Source: Lachnospiraceae bacterium
Lineage (GTDB): Bacteria > Bacillota > Clostridia > Lachnospirales > Lachnospiraceae
Reading direction: 5' to 3'
Assembly (NCBI GenBank): GCA_016286035.1
Contig: JAEERY010000072.1
Location: forward strand, 39,834-103,833
Length of the DNA: 64,000 bases
Below the pieces are notes generated by a model that made no database searches, was not told where the DNA came from, and worked only from the letters and a program-made list of their open reading frames with translations. Numbering within the stretch: position 1 is the stretch's first letter; each line of letters starts with the position of its first letter. Positions 8,384-19,056 of this stretch are shown one piece after another. A program made the translations under genes and the position numbers.

Positions 8384-9772
8384 TTACTTACCCATACAGA
8401 ACTTGGCAAATATCTCATTTACCAGATCTTCACTTATCTCCTCACCAATAATATTTCCAAGTGAAGTATAAGCACTCATCATATCAATTGTCAGAAAATC
8501 CTCAGGCATGCCATCATCTAAGCTTCTTTTTACAAGTCTTAAACTCTCAACTGCTTCATGGATCTTCTCTTTATGTCTTAGATTTGTTATAAGTATCTCA
8601 TTATTTGAGAATATATTATTGGTGAATACAAATCTCTTCACCATATCCTCAAATCCCTCTAAACCTATATGTTCCTTTGCCGATATCTTTATGATATCAA
8701 TATTTTCTTCATCAGAAAACTCGGATAATACCTCTTCTTCAGATATAAAAGGCTCAAGATCACTCTTATTGTATATGATTATCACATTTTTATTTCTTAT
8801 AAGATCTACTATATGTTGATCATTTTCATCAAGTTTTGACGATGAATCCACAACATATAGTATAAGATCAGCATCATCAATATAATTCTTTGATATCTCA
8901 ACACCGATCTTTTCAACTTCATCTTTTGCTGTTCTTATACCGGCAGTATCTACAAGATTTAAACTGATATCACCAATCCTGACATGCTGTTCAAGCGCAT
9001 CTCTTGTGGTTCCTGCTATATCCGTTACTATAGCTTTTTCCTTACCAAGAAGCATATTTAAAAATGAAGACTTGCCTGCATTAGGTTTACCTGTTATTAC
9101 AGTAAGTATACCTTCTTTTACTATCTGGCCATCCGCAGCTGATTCTTCCATTTTTTCAAGTTCTTTAAGTATCGGATCTATCTTTTCATAGAGTTTTTCA
9201 CTGTATCCTTCAAGACTGATATGTTCAGGATCATCCAAAGCTGATTCAATAAAAGCTGTCTCATGAAGTAAAGTATCTCTGAACAGACTTATCTTTTTAT
9301 ATATATCACCTTTAAGCTGTTTGACAGATGCTTTAAGAGCCATATCATTATCAGCACTTATCACATCCATGATAGCTTCGGCTCTTGTCAGATCTATCCT
9401 TCCGTTCAAAAAAGCTCTTTTTGTGAATTCTCCCGGAAGAGCAAGCCTTGCACCGTTTTGTATTACAATATCGAGTATTTTTTTTGTAATAAGGATTCCA
9501 CCATGACAGTTTATCTCAACTGTATCTTCGGTTGTATAGCTTCTTGGAGATTTCATAATATTCAGTATGACTTCATCTATGATTTCTTCGTTTGAAACGA
9601 TAAAACCATAATGAATAGTATGACTTTCATAATCAAAAACGCTCTTTTTATCGGCACTCTTAAATATTTTGTCAGCAATAGAAAAAGCGTCAGGACCACT
9701 GACGCGGATAATCGATATACCAGATTCACTTAATCCTGTTGCAATAGCTGCAATGGTTTCAACACTGTTCAT
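8384..9772 (-). CDS. mnmE: tRNA modification GTPase MnmE (TrmE)
   Basis: GTPase that works with MnmG on tRNA wobble uridines. The N-terminal formyl-tetrahydrofolate-binding domain starts at VETIAAIATG. The inserted G domain has GKPNAGKSS (G1), DIAGTTRD (G2), DTAG (G3) and NKSD (G4), and the protein ends in the catalytic FCMGK tail (C-x-GK). I place the start at 9772 rather than the in-frame ATG at 9811: the latter lies in the loop of an intercistronic hairpin with no usable spacing, while 9772 has an AAGAAGG site and gives 462 residues, the usual length. Confidence 0.96.
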   Translation of the reverse strand: MNSVETIAAIATGLSESGISIIRVSGPDAFSIADKIFKSADKKSVFDYESHTIHYGFIVSNEEIIDEVILNIMKSPRSYTTEDTVEINCHGGILITKKILDIVIQNGARLALPGEFTKRAFLNGRIDLTRAEAIMDVISADNDMALKASVKQLKGDIYKKISLFRDTLLHETAFIESALDDPEHISLEGYSEKLYEKIDPILKELEKMEESAADGQIVKEGILTVITGKPNAGKSSFLNMLLGKEKAIVTDIAGTTRDALEQHVRIGDISLNLVDTAGIRTAKDEVEKIGVEISKNYIDDADLILYVVDSSSKLDENDQHIVDLIRNKNVIIIYNKSDLEPFISEEEVLSEFSDEENIDIIKISAKEHIGLEGFEDMVKRFVFTNNIFSNNEILITNLRHKEKIHEAVESLRLVKRSLDDGMPEDFLTIDMMSAYTSLGNIIGEEISEDLVNEIFAKFCMGK

Positions 9773-9794
9773 CTGAAAAATCCTTCTTATAAGT

Positions 9795-9820
9795 AAGAGG
9801 AGGATTTTCATCCTCCTCTT
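9795..9820 (-). other. Intercistronic hairpin between jag and mnmE
   Basis: A perfect 10-bp stem (AAGAGGAGGA / TCCTCCTCTT) with a six-base loop lies between the jag stop and the mnmE start. No U-run follows it on the minus strand, so it is not a standard terminator. The 5' arm contains AGGAGG, which would pair with 16S rRNA if the stem opened. A role in transcript processing or in setting the jag:mnmE ratio is possible. Confidence 0.6.
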
Positions 9821-9827
9821 AAATAAC

Positions 9828-10451
9828 TTATTTCTTCATTGTAACAACTACATGTCTGAACGGTTCATCACCTTCACTGTGAGTTGTAACAAATTTGTCA
9901 TTCTGAAGAGCTGAATGGATTATCCTTCTTTCATAAGGATTCATAGGTTCAAGAGAAACGCTTCTCTTTGTTCTTTTAACCTTGAATGCAATATTCTTTG
10001 CAAGATTTTCAAGTGTATCCTGTCTTCTCTTCCTGTAGTTTTCGGTATCAACCTTAACTCTGATGTAATCTTCTTCACCTTTGTTTACAACTAAAGATGT
10101 AAGATACTGGAGTGAATCAAGAGTCTGACCTCTCTTACCTATAAGGACTCCCATATCATCTCCTGAAAGATCGATAACCATTTCCTTGTTCTCTGAATCA
10201 TATTCAACATTGATAACAACGACCATATTCATAGCTGCAAATACTTCATTCAAAAATGCTTTTGCATTATCTATGATCGAAGATTTGATCCTTGCCTTGA
10301 TGATAGCATCCTTGGATCCTATACCTAAGAATCCAGCAGATCCTTCATTTACAACTTCGTACTCAAGTTTATCACTTGTAACACCAAGTTCCTTGCAAGC
10401 TTCAGTGATCGCATCATCCAATGTTTTTGCACTAAATTCTTTATAGTCCAT
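9828..10451 (-). CDS. jag: RNA-binding protein Jag/KhpB (SpoIIIJ-associated)
   Basis: A 207-residue RNA-binding protein of the Jag family. The N-terminal Jag-N domain covers about residues 1-52. It is followed by a type II KH domain with the GxxG loop in VLIGKRGQTLDSLQ and a C-terminal R3H domain carrying the RxxxH motif (ERRIIHS). In Gram-positive bacteria KhpB pairs with KhpA and influences cell elongation and division transcripts. It lies 24 bases after yidC, the conserved neighbour from which it takes its name. It ends just before an intercistronic hairpin. Confidence 0.95.
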   Translation of the reverse strand: MDYKEFSAKTLDDAITEACKELGVTSDKLEYEVVNEGSAGFLGIGSKDAIIKARIKSSIIDNAKAFLNEVFAAMNMVVVINVEYDSENKEMVIDLSGDDMGVLIGKRGQTLDSLQYLTSLVVNKGEEDYIRVKVDTENYRKRRQDTLENLAKNIAFKVKRTKRSVSLEPMNPYERRIIHSALQNDKFVTTHSEGDEPFRHVVVTMKK

Positions 10452-10475
10452 ATTTTTCCCCTACTTTAACATTTC

Positions 10476-11762
10476 CTACTTATTATTTCGTTCGTTATAT
10501 TGCTTTACCAGATTGGCTTTTTCTGCAAGACTTCCGGGCTTAGCATTATTTCTGCTGCTTTCAGATCTTGACAGTGCTTCTTCCTTCTGCTTTTGAGACA
10601 TATTTGAATTAACGCCGATATTCTTTGTGTTAATCGTTGCCTTACTATTAAGCTGACTTACATATTCTTTCTTCTTAGCCATTTTTTCTTTGGCTTTTTC
10701 TTTGTTCTTCTCAACAATCTCATCAAAATCAATCTTATCAAGATGCTTATTGATGATAACCTGCTGAACACATCTGATAACCGCACCTGCTATCCAGTAG
10801 ATACCCATACCTACAGGAAGTGTGAGGCAGAATACTGCTGACATGATAGGCATCGTTGTATTCATTGCCTTCATTGACTGAGCCATGGTGTCATTTTCAT
10901 TTGCCTGATCTTTTGATGAAGCCTGAGGCATTAATTTTGTATTAAGCCACTGAGTAGCGCCTGCAAGAAGAGGTACAAGTATAGCACCGATGATCAGTAA
11001 CCAGTTTCTCTCAGCAAATGCTGTCTTAATTGTAAATGAAGGTGAATTACTTACATTCAAACCAAGGAAATTGTTATAAACTTCAAGCTGACTATAGGTT
11101 TTATCTATAATAGAAGATAAACCTGAAAACTTTTCTTTTAAACTTACCCAGTCAGCCGAAGATGCTCTGTTTAAGCAATCGATGTAAGTATTAGTAATAT
11201 ACTCCTTGTTTCCGCTTGTAAACAGTTCGTTTGCAAACTGCTTTGAATACATTGAAGAATTTGTAAGATTCTTTAAAAACTCTGAAGCTAAATCTTTCTG
11301 TTCATAAAGTCTGTTAACCAGATCACTAAATACGTTTTTTACCATCGGTACATATGCGGGAATCGCATATATAACACGATAAAGAGCAAAAAGTATAGGC
11401 ATCTGAATAAGCAACTGAACACAGCTTCCCGAAGGAGATACACCATACTTGGCATATACTTCCTGTGTTTCAAGATTCATTGCCTGCATTGATTCATTAT
11501 CTTTTTTGCCTTCGTATTTTTTCTGTATCGCTTTGAGTTCGGGACTCATTTTAGCAGACAGCTTTGAAAACTTCTGCTGCTTAATAGTCAAAGGAAGAAG
11601 TAACATGTAAATGACTATGGTAAACAATATAATAGCAAGACCTATATTCGGTATACCTATCTTATCAAGAAAAATGAATATCCAGTTCATCAGATATCCA
11701 AGTATCTTAGCAATGGGACCAAGTATAGCTCCGTTATATTTTGTTAACAGCATCACTGTCAT
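10476..11762 (-). CDS. yidC: Membrane protein insertase YidC (OxaA/SpoIIIJ)
   Basis: Inserts and folds membrane proteins, alone or with SecYEG. At 428 residues it is longer than Bacillus SpoIIIJ (about 260) because a hydrophilic segment of about 100 residues is inserted between the third and fourth helices. Helices lie at about 18-33, 40-60, 115-135, 253-275 and 310-340, and a basic C-terminal tail can contact the ribosome. No lipobox is visible. The position of the groove arginine of SpoIIIJ (R73) appears to be Tyr52 ([13 protein letters not shown]). The start at 11762 overlaps the yidD stop by four bases (ATGA). Confidence 0.95.
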   Translation of the reverse strand: MTVMLLTKYNGAILGPIAKILGYLMNWIFIFLDKIGIPNIGLAIILFTIVIYMLLLPLTIKQQKFSKLSAKMSPELKAIQKKYEGKKDNESMQAMNLETQEVYAKYGVSPSGSCVQLLIQMPILFALYRVIYAIPAYVPMVKNVFSDLVNRLYEQKDLASEFLKNLTNSSMYSKQFANELFTSGNKEYITNTYIDCLNRASSADWVSLKEKFSGLSSIIDKTYSQLEVYNNFLGLNVSNSPSFTIKTAFAERNWLLIIGAILVPLLAGATQWLNTKLMPQASSKDQANENDTMAQSMKAMNTTMPIMSAVFCLTLPVGMGIYWIAGAVIRCVQQVIINKHLDKIDFDEIVEKNKEKAKEKMAKKKEYVSQLNSKATINTKNIGVNSNMSQKQKEEALSRSESSRNNAKPGSLAEKANLVKQYNERNNK

Positions 11763-12010
11763 ACATTACTCCTCTTTAAAATCTTCCTATTTGATTTATC
11801 ATCGGGAACCGGATCATATCCTCCCTTTGATAAAGGATTACATCTGCATATTCTCCATGCAGCCATCATACCTCCTTTAAATGCACCATATCTTTCTATA
11901 GCTTCAAGTCCGTATACGGAACATGAAGGATAATAAGGACATTTGGTACTTTTCATCGGAGAAATATATTTCTGATAGAGTTTTATCATATGAATAAACA
12001 GTTTCTTCAT
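11759..12010 (-). CDS. yidD: Membrane protein insertion efficiency factor YidD
   Basis: An 83-residue protein with the family's three conserved cysteines and pattern ([44 protein letters not shown]). It is thought to be a small amphipathic membrane-associated factor that aids YidC-mediated insertion. It lies between rnpA and yidC as in most bacteria, with a 9-base gap after rnpA and a four-base overlap with yidC. Confidence 0.96.
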   Translation of the reverse strand: MKKLFIHMIKLYQKYISPMKSTKCPYYPSCSVYGLEAIERYGAFKGGMMAAWRICRCNPLSKGGYDPVPDDKSNRKILKRSNV

Positions 12011-12019
12011 ATTAATATA

Positions 12020-12361
12020 TTATTCTTCAATTAAAATATCCTGAAGTTTTGCAAGATGTAAAAGCGCGCTTTCAATTTCCCAATATGTACACTTGGAAGC
12101 GCAGGGTTTAACTACGACTACAATATCCAAACCACTATTGAATACCTTTTCATGTAGTCTGTAACTTTCTCGGACAAGTCTGGTCATATGATGTCTGACC
12201 ACACTGTTTCCTACTTTTTTACTTACCGATATACCCAGACGGTTAATAGTGAGATCATTTCCTATCTTATACATAACAAGATACTTGTTTGCTTTTATTG
12301 TGCCTTCACTGTAAACATGTCTGAAATCGATATTACTCTTTAAACTCTCTGTTTTTTTCAT
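12020..12361 (-). CDS. rnpA: Ribonuclease P protein component
   Basis: Protein subunit of RNase P, which with the RNA subunit removes the 5' leader of tRNA precursors. It has 113 residues, the usual length. The RNA-binding signature is present as KKVGNSVVRHHMTRLVRES, a variant of the common RNR motif with His at the second and third positions. It follows rpmH after a hairpin terminator or attenuator that would lower its expression relative to the ribosomal protein gene. Confidence 0.96.
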   Translation of the reverse strand: MKKTESLKSNIDFRHVYSEGTIKANKYLVMYKIGNDLTINRLGISVSKKVGNSVVRHHMTRLVRESYRLHEKVFNSGLDIVVVVKPCASKCTYWEIESALLHLAKLQDILIEE

Positions 12362-12392
12362 ATTTCTTCTTTTATATCAAAATAAGAAATAA

Positions 12393-12412
12393 AGGCCACA
12401 TAATTGCGGCCT
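12393..12412 (-). terminator. Hairpin terminator/attenuator between rpmH and rnpA
   Basis: On the minus strand AGGCCGCA-ATTA-TGTGGCCT forms an 8-bp stem with one G-U pair and a four-base loop, followed by TTATTTCTT. The 5' arm overlaps the rpmH stop codon (12411-12413). The U-run is interrupted, so partial read-through into rnpA is expected. Confidence 0.75.
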
Positions 12413-12545
12413 AAGCTGATAATTTCTTTCTTCCTTTTGCTCTTCTGGAAGCTAAAACTTTTCTTCCACCGGGAGTACTCATTCTGGAACGGAAACCATG
12501 AACCTTAGAACGCTGTCTCTTCTTAGGCTGGAATGTCATTTTCAT
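12411..12545 (-). CDS. rpmH: 50S ribosomal protein L34
   Basis: A 44-residue, strongly basic ribosomal protein, too short for most ORF listings. The sequence starts [20 protein letters not shown] and ends [11 protein letters not shown], matching the highly conserved L34 pattern. The ATG at 12545 follows an AAAGGAGGTG ribosome site, and a near-consensus sigma-A promoter lies about 45 bases upstream. L34 binds 23S rRNA in the large subunit. As in nearly all bacteria it is the first gene of the rpmH-rnpA-yidD-yidC operon next to the origin. Confidence 0.98.
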   Translation of the reverse strand: MKMTFQPKKRQRSKVHGFRSRMSTPGGRKVLASRRAKGRKKLSA

Positions 12546-12586
12546 ATATCAACACCTCCTTTTCTTAATAGGAAACAATCGTAACA

Positions 12587-12615
12587 ATTATATTAGAAGA
12601 TAAGTCTATCGTCAA
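12587..12615 (-). promoter_or_regulatory. Sigma-A promoter of the rpmH operon
   Basis: Read on the minus strand: TTGACG (12615-12610), a 17-base spacer, then TATAAT (12592-12587). Both boxes are near or at consensus with ideal spacing. It drives the whole leftward operon from rpmH. Confidence 0.85.
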
Positions 12616-12763
12616 GTAAAGAAAATGCTTTATTTTCGGGAAGAATTACATAATTTAATTTTATTTGAATGTTGAAAACTATATATAGTAAATAAAAATA
12701 ATTTTCCACCACAATATCTAGATATCCACAAAAAAAAGTGAATAACCACTTATTAACATAATA

Positions 12764-12772
12764 TTATCCACA
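12764..12772 (+). promoter_or_regulatory. DnaA box (exact)
   Basis: TTATCCACA, the consensus DnaA-binding 9-mer, lies in the rpmH-dnaA gap. Confidence 0.85.
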
Positions 12773-12851
12773 TTTTGCGAATAACTTGTGGAAAAGTATG
12801 TTTATAAATTTTTAATAAATTGAAAGAAAGCCTTATTTTTAGGGAATTTTC

Positions 12852-12860
12852 TTATCCACA
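12852..12860 (+). promoter_or_regulatory. DnaA box (exact)
   Basis: TTATCCACA. It pairs with the next box 13 bases downstream in the same orientation. Confidence 0.85.
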
Positions 12861-12864
12861 AAAA

Positions 12865-12873
12865 TTATCCACA
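12865..12873 (+). promoter_or_regulatory. DnaA box (exact)
   Basis: TTATCCACA, followed by a weaker ATATTCACA that could extend the DnaA array toward the AT-rich stretch at about 12880-12935. Confidence 0.85.
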
Positions 12874-12957
12874 TATTCACAATAATAATTATTTGCCTTT
12901 AAATATAAATAAATATTTACTCACTTTACATAATATTTATGTGGATTAATAATAAAT

Positions 12958-12991
12958 TTGAAATTTTATATATTTTAGAGTAATATATAAT
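12958..12991 (+). promoter_or_regulatory. dnaA: Probable dnaA promoter
   Basis: TTGAAA (12958-12963) is 17 bases from TAATAT (12981-12986); an overlapping perfect TATAAT lies at 12986-12991. Transcription would start near 12993-12998, giving a short leader before the GGGGTAAAAG ribosome site of dnaA. The nearby DnaA boxes suggest autoregulation. Confidence 0.6.
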
Positions 12992-13025
12992 AGATTGTTT
13001 TTATATTTTTATCATGGGGTAAAAG

Positions 13026-14378
13026 ATGCATCAGATTGAAGAAAAATGGGAAGAAATCAAAGAATATATCATGACGGAATATTCTCTTAATCCTGTTTCA
13101 TACAAAACATGGATACTTCCTTTGAAATTCCAGGAAATAAAGGATAATACCGTATATATTCTTATTCCGACAGAGAATTCACAGACATTAAAATACCTTG
13201 ATACCAAGTATAAAAAAGTATTTCAGGTAGCTATAGCTGAAATGTTCAATGAATCCTTCGATGTTCAGTTTGTCCTTGACAATAACAGAGAAGAAAACGA
13301 TGAATTTACTGATTTAACTGAAAATATAAACTATAAAAACGCAAATCTTAATCCTAAATACAAATTTGAGACATTTGTAATAGGAAGTAACAATAAGATC
13401 GCTCACTCTGCTGCTCTTGCAGTTGCAGAATCTCCCGGAGAAATTTACAACCCTCTATATATATATGGAGGTGCAGGACTGGGTAAGACACATCTTATGC
13501 ATTCCATCGGACATTTTACTCTTGAAAGTAAACCCGATACAAAAGTTATATATGTAACAAGTGAAGATTTTACCAATGATGTTATTGAATCTATAAGAAG
13601 CGGTAATCAGTCTACCATATCAAAAATGAGAGACCGTTACAGGACCGCTGATGTCCTTATGGTCGATGATATCCAGTTTATTATAGGTAAAGATGCAACA
13701 CAGGAAGAATTTTTTAATACTTTCAATACATTACATCTTGCCGGAAAACAGATAATACTCTCTTCTGATAAACCTCCAAAAGAACTTGAAACTCTTGATG
13801 AAAGATTCAAATCAAGATTCGGTATGGGTCTTATAGTTGATATTCAGGCACCTGACTATGAAACAAGAATGGCTATCTTAAGACAGTTAGCTGAAAATAA
13901 TTCTAAAAAGATAGATGATGATATAATAAAATACATAGCCGAAAACGTTAAATCAAATATAAGAGAGCTTGAAGGCGCATTTAATCAGATAATAAATATA
14001 TCAAGAATAGTAAATACTGATCATATTACTCTTGAAACTGCTGAAAATGCTCTTAAGAACATTGTTAATCATAATCAAAACGAGCTTATAACTCCTGATG
14101 TTATATTAAATGCGGTTTGTGAAGAATATGGTGTAAGCACTGAAGATATAAGATCTACAAGAAGAAACCAGGAAATAGTTACACCAAGACATGTATTTAT
14201 GTATCTTTGCAGACAGATCATCGATATGACTTACGAAGATATAGCAAAGTTTCTTATGAAAAAGGATCATACTACTGTAATTCACGGATACAGAAAAGTT
14301 AAGGAAGACATAATTAAAGATCCTGAATATGCAGCAAGGATAAATCTTATAAAGAACAAGATAAATCCACAAAACTGA
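13026..14378 (+). CDS. dnaA: Chromosomal replication initiator DnaA
   Basis: An AAA+ initiator that binds DnaA boxes and opens oriC. It has 450 residues. Domain I covers about 1-85 and is followed by a short, poorly conserved linker. The AAA+ core has Walker A GGAGLGKTH at 148-156 and Walker B LMVDDIQF at 211-218. Domain IV carries the DnaA-box-reading signature DHTTVIHGYRK at 414-424. It is the first gene of the rightward operon. DnaA boxes lie on both sides of it, so it sits within a bipartite origin as in Bacillus. Confidence 0.98.
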   Translation: MHQIEEKWEEIKEYIMTEYSLNPVSYKTWILPLKFQEIKDNTVYILIPTENSQTLKYLDTKYKKVFQVAIAEMFNESFDVQFVLDNNREENDEFTDLTENINYKNANLNPKYKFETFVIGSNNKIAHSAALAVAESPGEIYNPLYIYGGAGLGKTHLMHSIGHFTLESKPDTKVIYVTSEDFTNDVIESIRSGNQSTISKMRDRYRTADVLMVDDIQFIIGKDATQEEFFNTFNTLHLAGKQIILSSDKPPKELETLDERFKSRFGMGLIVDIQAPDYETRMAILRQLAENNSKKIDDDIIKYIAENVKSNIRELEGAFNQIINISRIVNTDHITLETAENALKNIVNHNQNELITPDVILNAVCEEYGVSTEDIRSTRRNQEIVTPRHVFMYLCRQIIDMTYEDIAKFLMKKDHTTVIHGYRKVKEDIIKDPEYAARINLIKNKINPQN

Positions 14379-14624
14379 TGTGAAATATATGTAAATAATG
14401 TGTGGATAATATTTTTTACAAAATCATCGTTTATTTGCCTTGTTAATAACTTACGTATTATCAACATACAAATATCCTTAAATCCACATACTTAATTTTT
14501 TAAGTAACATCTTAAAATAAGCAAAAATAAGGGTTTTCCACTTATTTACATCCCTTAATAATAATACTTTTAAAATATTAAATAATATATATCATTAGCC
14601 TTTACGGCCGGAAAGGATCACAAA
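14379..14624. other. oriC, part 2: dnaA-dnaN region with unwinding element
   Basis: This 246-base AT-rich gap holds one exact DnaA box on the minus strand (14401-14409), weaker boxes (AAATCCACA at 14480-14488, TTTTCCACT at 14534-14542), a small CCC-containing spacer, then TAATAATAATAC at 14556-14567 and an almost pure A/T tract to about 14600. The order box, short GC spacer, TAA/TAG trios, AT tract is that of the Bacillus basal unwinding system, so strand opening probably starts here. The dnaN ribosome site (GGAAAGGATC) ends the region. Confidence 0.7.
14401..14409 (-). promoter_or_regulatory. DnaA box (exact, minus strand)
   Basis: TGTGGATAA is the reverse complement of TTATCCACA and lies 22 bases after the dnaA stop. 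Confidence 0.8.
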
Positions 14625-15734
14625 ATGAAAATATTATGTCAAAAATCTGATTTGTTAAATGGTCTTTCAATAGTATCTAAAGCAGTACCTAACAAAACAA
14701 CAATGTCAATACTTGAATGTATCCTTGTTGATTCAACTAACGGAAATATCAAACTTACAGCAAATGACATGGAACTTGGTATAGAAACCGTTATAGAAGG
14801 TCAGATAATAGAAAAAGGAATCATAGCTATTGATGCTAAGATACTTCTTGATATAGTAAGAAAGCTTCCTGACAGTGTAGTTAAGTTGGAAACTGATGAT
14901 GATAACAAGGCTTATATAACATGTGAAAAAGCTAAATTTACTATAATGGGTAAATCTGGTGAAGATTTTTCTTATCTTCCTCAGGTTAAAAAGCAGAATC
15001 CTCTCATTATTTCACAGTTTTCTCTTAAAGAGATAATAAGACAGACTATATTTTCTATTGATGAAAATGACAGTAATAAGATCATGGGTGGTGAGCTTTT
15101 TGAGATAAAGGATAATAAACTTCGTGTTATATCACTTGATGGTCACAGAATTTCTATAAGAAATATAGAATTGAAGAATGAATATAATGATCAGAAGGTT
15201 ATTATACCTGGAAAAACACTCAATGAGATAAGCAAGATACTTAGCGGAAGCAGTGAAGATGATGTAAATATATTCTTTACCGATAAGCATGTTATATTCG
15301 AATTTGATGAGACTACTGTTATATCTCGTCTTATTGAGGGTGAATATTTCAAAGTTGACCAGATGCTCAACAATAATTACGAAACAAAAGTATCTATAAA
15401 TAAAAAGGAACTTTACAATTGTATAGACAGAGCTACTCTTCTTGTTAAGGAAGGTGATAAAAAACCTATCATTGTAAGTATAGATGATGAGAAGTTAGAG
15501 CTTAAGATAAGTTCAACCTTAGGAAGCATGGATGAAGTTATAGACATAAAGAAAGAAGGAAAGAGTCTTATGATAGGCTTCAATCCTAAGTTTGTTATTG
15601 ATGCACTTAAAGTAATAGATGATGAATTTATAGATATATATATGTTTAACTCAAAAGCTCCCTGCTTCATAAAGGATGAAAAAGAAAGCTACATATATCT
15701 GGTACTTCCGGTTAATTTCAATAGTGTAGGATGA
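14625..15734 (+). CDS. dnaN: DNA polymerase III sliding clamp (beta subunit)
   Basis: Ring-shaped clamp that tethers DNA polymerase III and recruits repair and mismatch factors. It has 369 residues, the usual length, with the three-domain clamp pattern and a typical start (MKILCQKSDLLNGLSIVSKAVPNKTTMSILECIL). The C-terminal LVLPV segment that lines the partner pocket is present. It lies directly after the AT-rich unwinding element and six bases before yaaA, in the conserved dnaA-dnaN-yaaA-recF-gyrB-gyrA order. Confidence 0.97.
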   Translation: MKILCQKSDLLNGLSIVSKAVPNKTTMSILECILVDSTNGNIKLTANDMELGIETVIEGQIIEKGIIAIDAKILLDIVRKLPDSVVKLETDDDNKAYITCEKAKFTIMGKSGEDFSYLPQVKKQNPLIISQFSLKEIIRQTIFSIDENDSNKIMGGELFEIKDNKLRVISLDGHRISIRNIELKNEYNDQKVIIPGKTLNEISKILSGSSEDDVNIFFTDKHVIFEFDETTVISRLIEGEYFKVDQMLNNNYETKVSINKKELYNCIDRATLLVKEGDKKPIIVSIDDEKLELKISSTLGSMDEVIDIKKEGKSLMIGFNPKFVIDALKVIDDEFIDIYMFNSKAPCFIKDEKESYIYLVLPVNFNSVG

Positions 15735-15740
15735 TCATTA

Positions 15741-15953
15741 ATGGAATATTCTATAAAACTAAGAGAAGATTATATTAAACTTGGACAGGCTCTTAAGGCT
15801 GCAGGTCTTGTTGATTCCGGAGTTGATGCAAAATTTATAATAAACGACGGTTATGTAAAAGTTAACGGATCTGTTGAAAAACAGCGTGGAAAAAAGCTTT
15901 ATAGCGGTGATGTTGTTGAATATAAAGATGATCTTATAAAGATCGAGCAATAG
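15741..15953 (+). CDS. yaaA: S4-domain RNA-binding protein YaaA
   Basis: A 70-residue protein that is almost entirely an S4 RNA-binding domain (LGQALKAAGLVDSGVDAKFII...GYVKVNGSVEKQRGKKLYSGDVVEY). It is always placed between dnaN and recF in Firmicutes. Its molecular role is not settled; ribosome or RNA binding is expected. It ends three bases before recF, so the two are probably translationally coupled. Confidence 0.93.
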   Translation: MEYSIKLREDYIKLGQALKAAGLVDSGVDAKFIINDGYVKVNGSVEKQRGKKLYSGDVVEYKDDLIKIEQ

Positions 15954-15956
15954 ATA

Positions 15957-17057
15957 ATGATTATTAAATCTCTTGAATTAAGTGATTACCGTAATTATGA
16001 ATCTCTTTTATTAAACCTTGATAAAGGGACAAATATACTTTACGGAGATAATGCCCAGGGTAAGACAAATATACTTGAAGCAATATATATGTCTGCTACT
16101 ACAAAATCTCATAAATTAAGTAAAGATAAAGAGATAATAAGATTTGGTAAACAGGAAGCTCATATAAGAACCATCGTTGAAAAAGATGATATTGAGACCA
16201 GGATAGACATGCATCTTAGGAGCAGTAAATCCAAAGGTATAGCAATAGATGGTATAAAAATAAAAAAAGCGGCTGAATTACTCGGTATTATTAAGATAGT
16301 ATTCTTCTCTCCTGAAGATCTTAGCATTATAAAAAACGGTCCTGCGGAAAGAAGAAGATTTATTGATATTGAATTGTGTCAGCTAGACAGCTTCTATCTT
16401 TATAACCTAAATAATTACAATAAGATAGTAAATCAGAGAAATAATCTTTTAAAGAACCTGTTTGTTAATCCTGAGCTAAAAGATACTTTAAGCATATGGG
16501 ATAAACAGCTTATATCATACGGAAGTAAGATAATAGAGAGAAGAAAGCAATTTATAGATCAGTTAAACGACATAATATACTCTATTCATAAAAATCTTTC
16601 CGGTGATAAAGAAGAACTTAAGCTTATATATGAACCTAATTGTGATATTGACAGATATGAAGAGGAACTTATGAACAGTCATGATAAGGATATAAGACTT
16701 AAAATGACTACGATAGGTCCTCACAGAGATGACATATCTTTCAATGTAAAAAGTGAAAGTACCAACGGTATTGAGATAGATATCAGAAAATACGGATCCC
16801 AGGGACAACAGCGTACCGCTGCTCTCTCACTCAAGCTTTCTGAAATAGAACTTGTAAAGAAGATAACAAAGGATACTCCTATTTTGCTGCTGGATGATGT
16901 ATTGTCAGAACTTGACAGTAACAGACAGAACTTTCTATTGAACAGCATAGGAAATATACAGACTATCATAACCTGTACAGGTCTTGATGAATTTGTAAAC
17001 AACAGATTTGAAATAAATAAGACGTTCAGAGTCACAAACGGAAGTATATCAGAATAA
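15957..17057 (+). CDS. recF: DNA replication and repair protein RecF
   Basis: SMC-like ATPase that helps load RecA at gaps. It has 366 residues. Walker A is GDNAQGKTN near residue 31, the ABC-type signature lies in YGSQGQQRTAALSLKLSE, and Walker B is in LLLDDVLSELD. It is followed by gyrB after 37 bases that contain only its AAGGAAGG ribosome site. Confidence 0.97.
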   Translation: MIIKSLELSDYRNYESLLLNLDKGTNILYGDNAQGKTNILEAIYMSATTKSHKLSKDKEIIRFGKQEAHIRTIVEKDDIETRIDMHLRSSKSKGIAIDGIKIKKAAELLGIIKIVFFSPEDLSIIKNGPAERRRFIDIELCQLDSFYLYNLNNYNKIVNQRNNLLKNLFVNPELKDTLSIWDKQLISYGSKIIERRKQFIDQLNDIIYSIHKNLSGDKEELKLIYEPNCDIDRYEEELMNSHDKDIRLKMTTIGPHRDDISFNVKSESTNGIEIDIRKYGSQGQQRTAALSLKLSEIELVKKITKDTPILLLDDVLSELDSNRQNFLLNSIGNIQTIITCTGLDEFVNNRFEINKTFRVTNGSISE

Positions 17058-17076
17058 TCCAATTATAAATAAATGA

Positions 17077-19041
<1,965 letters not shown>

Positions 19042-19056
19042 AGACCGAAAGGTACA

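Larger units (their letters stand above)
12546..13025. other. oriC, part 1: rpmH-dnaA intergenic region
   Basis: This 480-base AT-rich stretch separates the leftward and rightward gene blocks. It holds three exact TTATCCACA DnaA boxes, several one- or two-mismatch boxes (for example TTTTCCACA on the minus strand at 12787-12795 and TAATCCACA on the minus strand at 12940-12948), and outward-facing rpmH and dnaA promoters. All genes to the left are on the minus strand and the replication genes to the right are on the plus strand, as expected at an origin. Confidence 0.85.
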
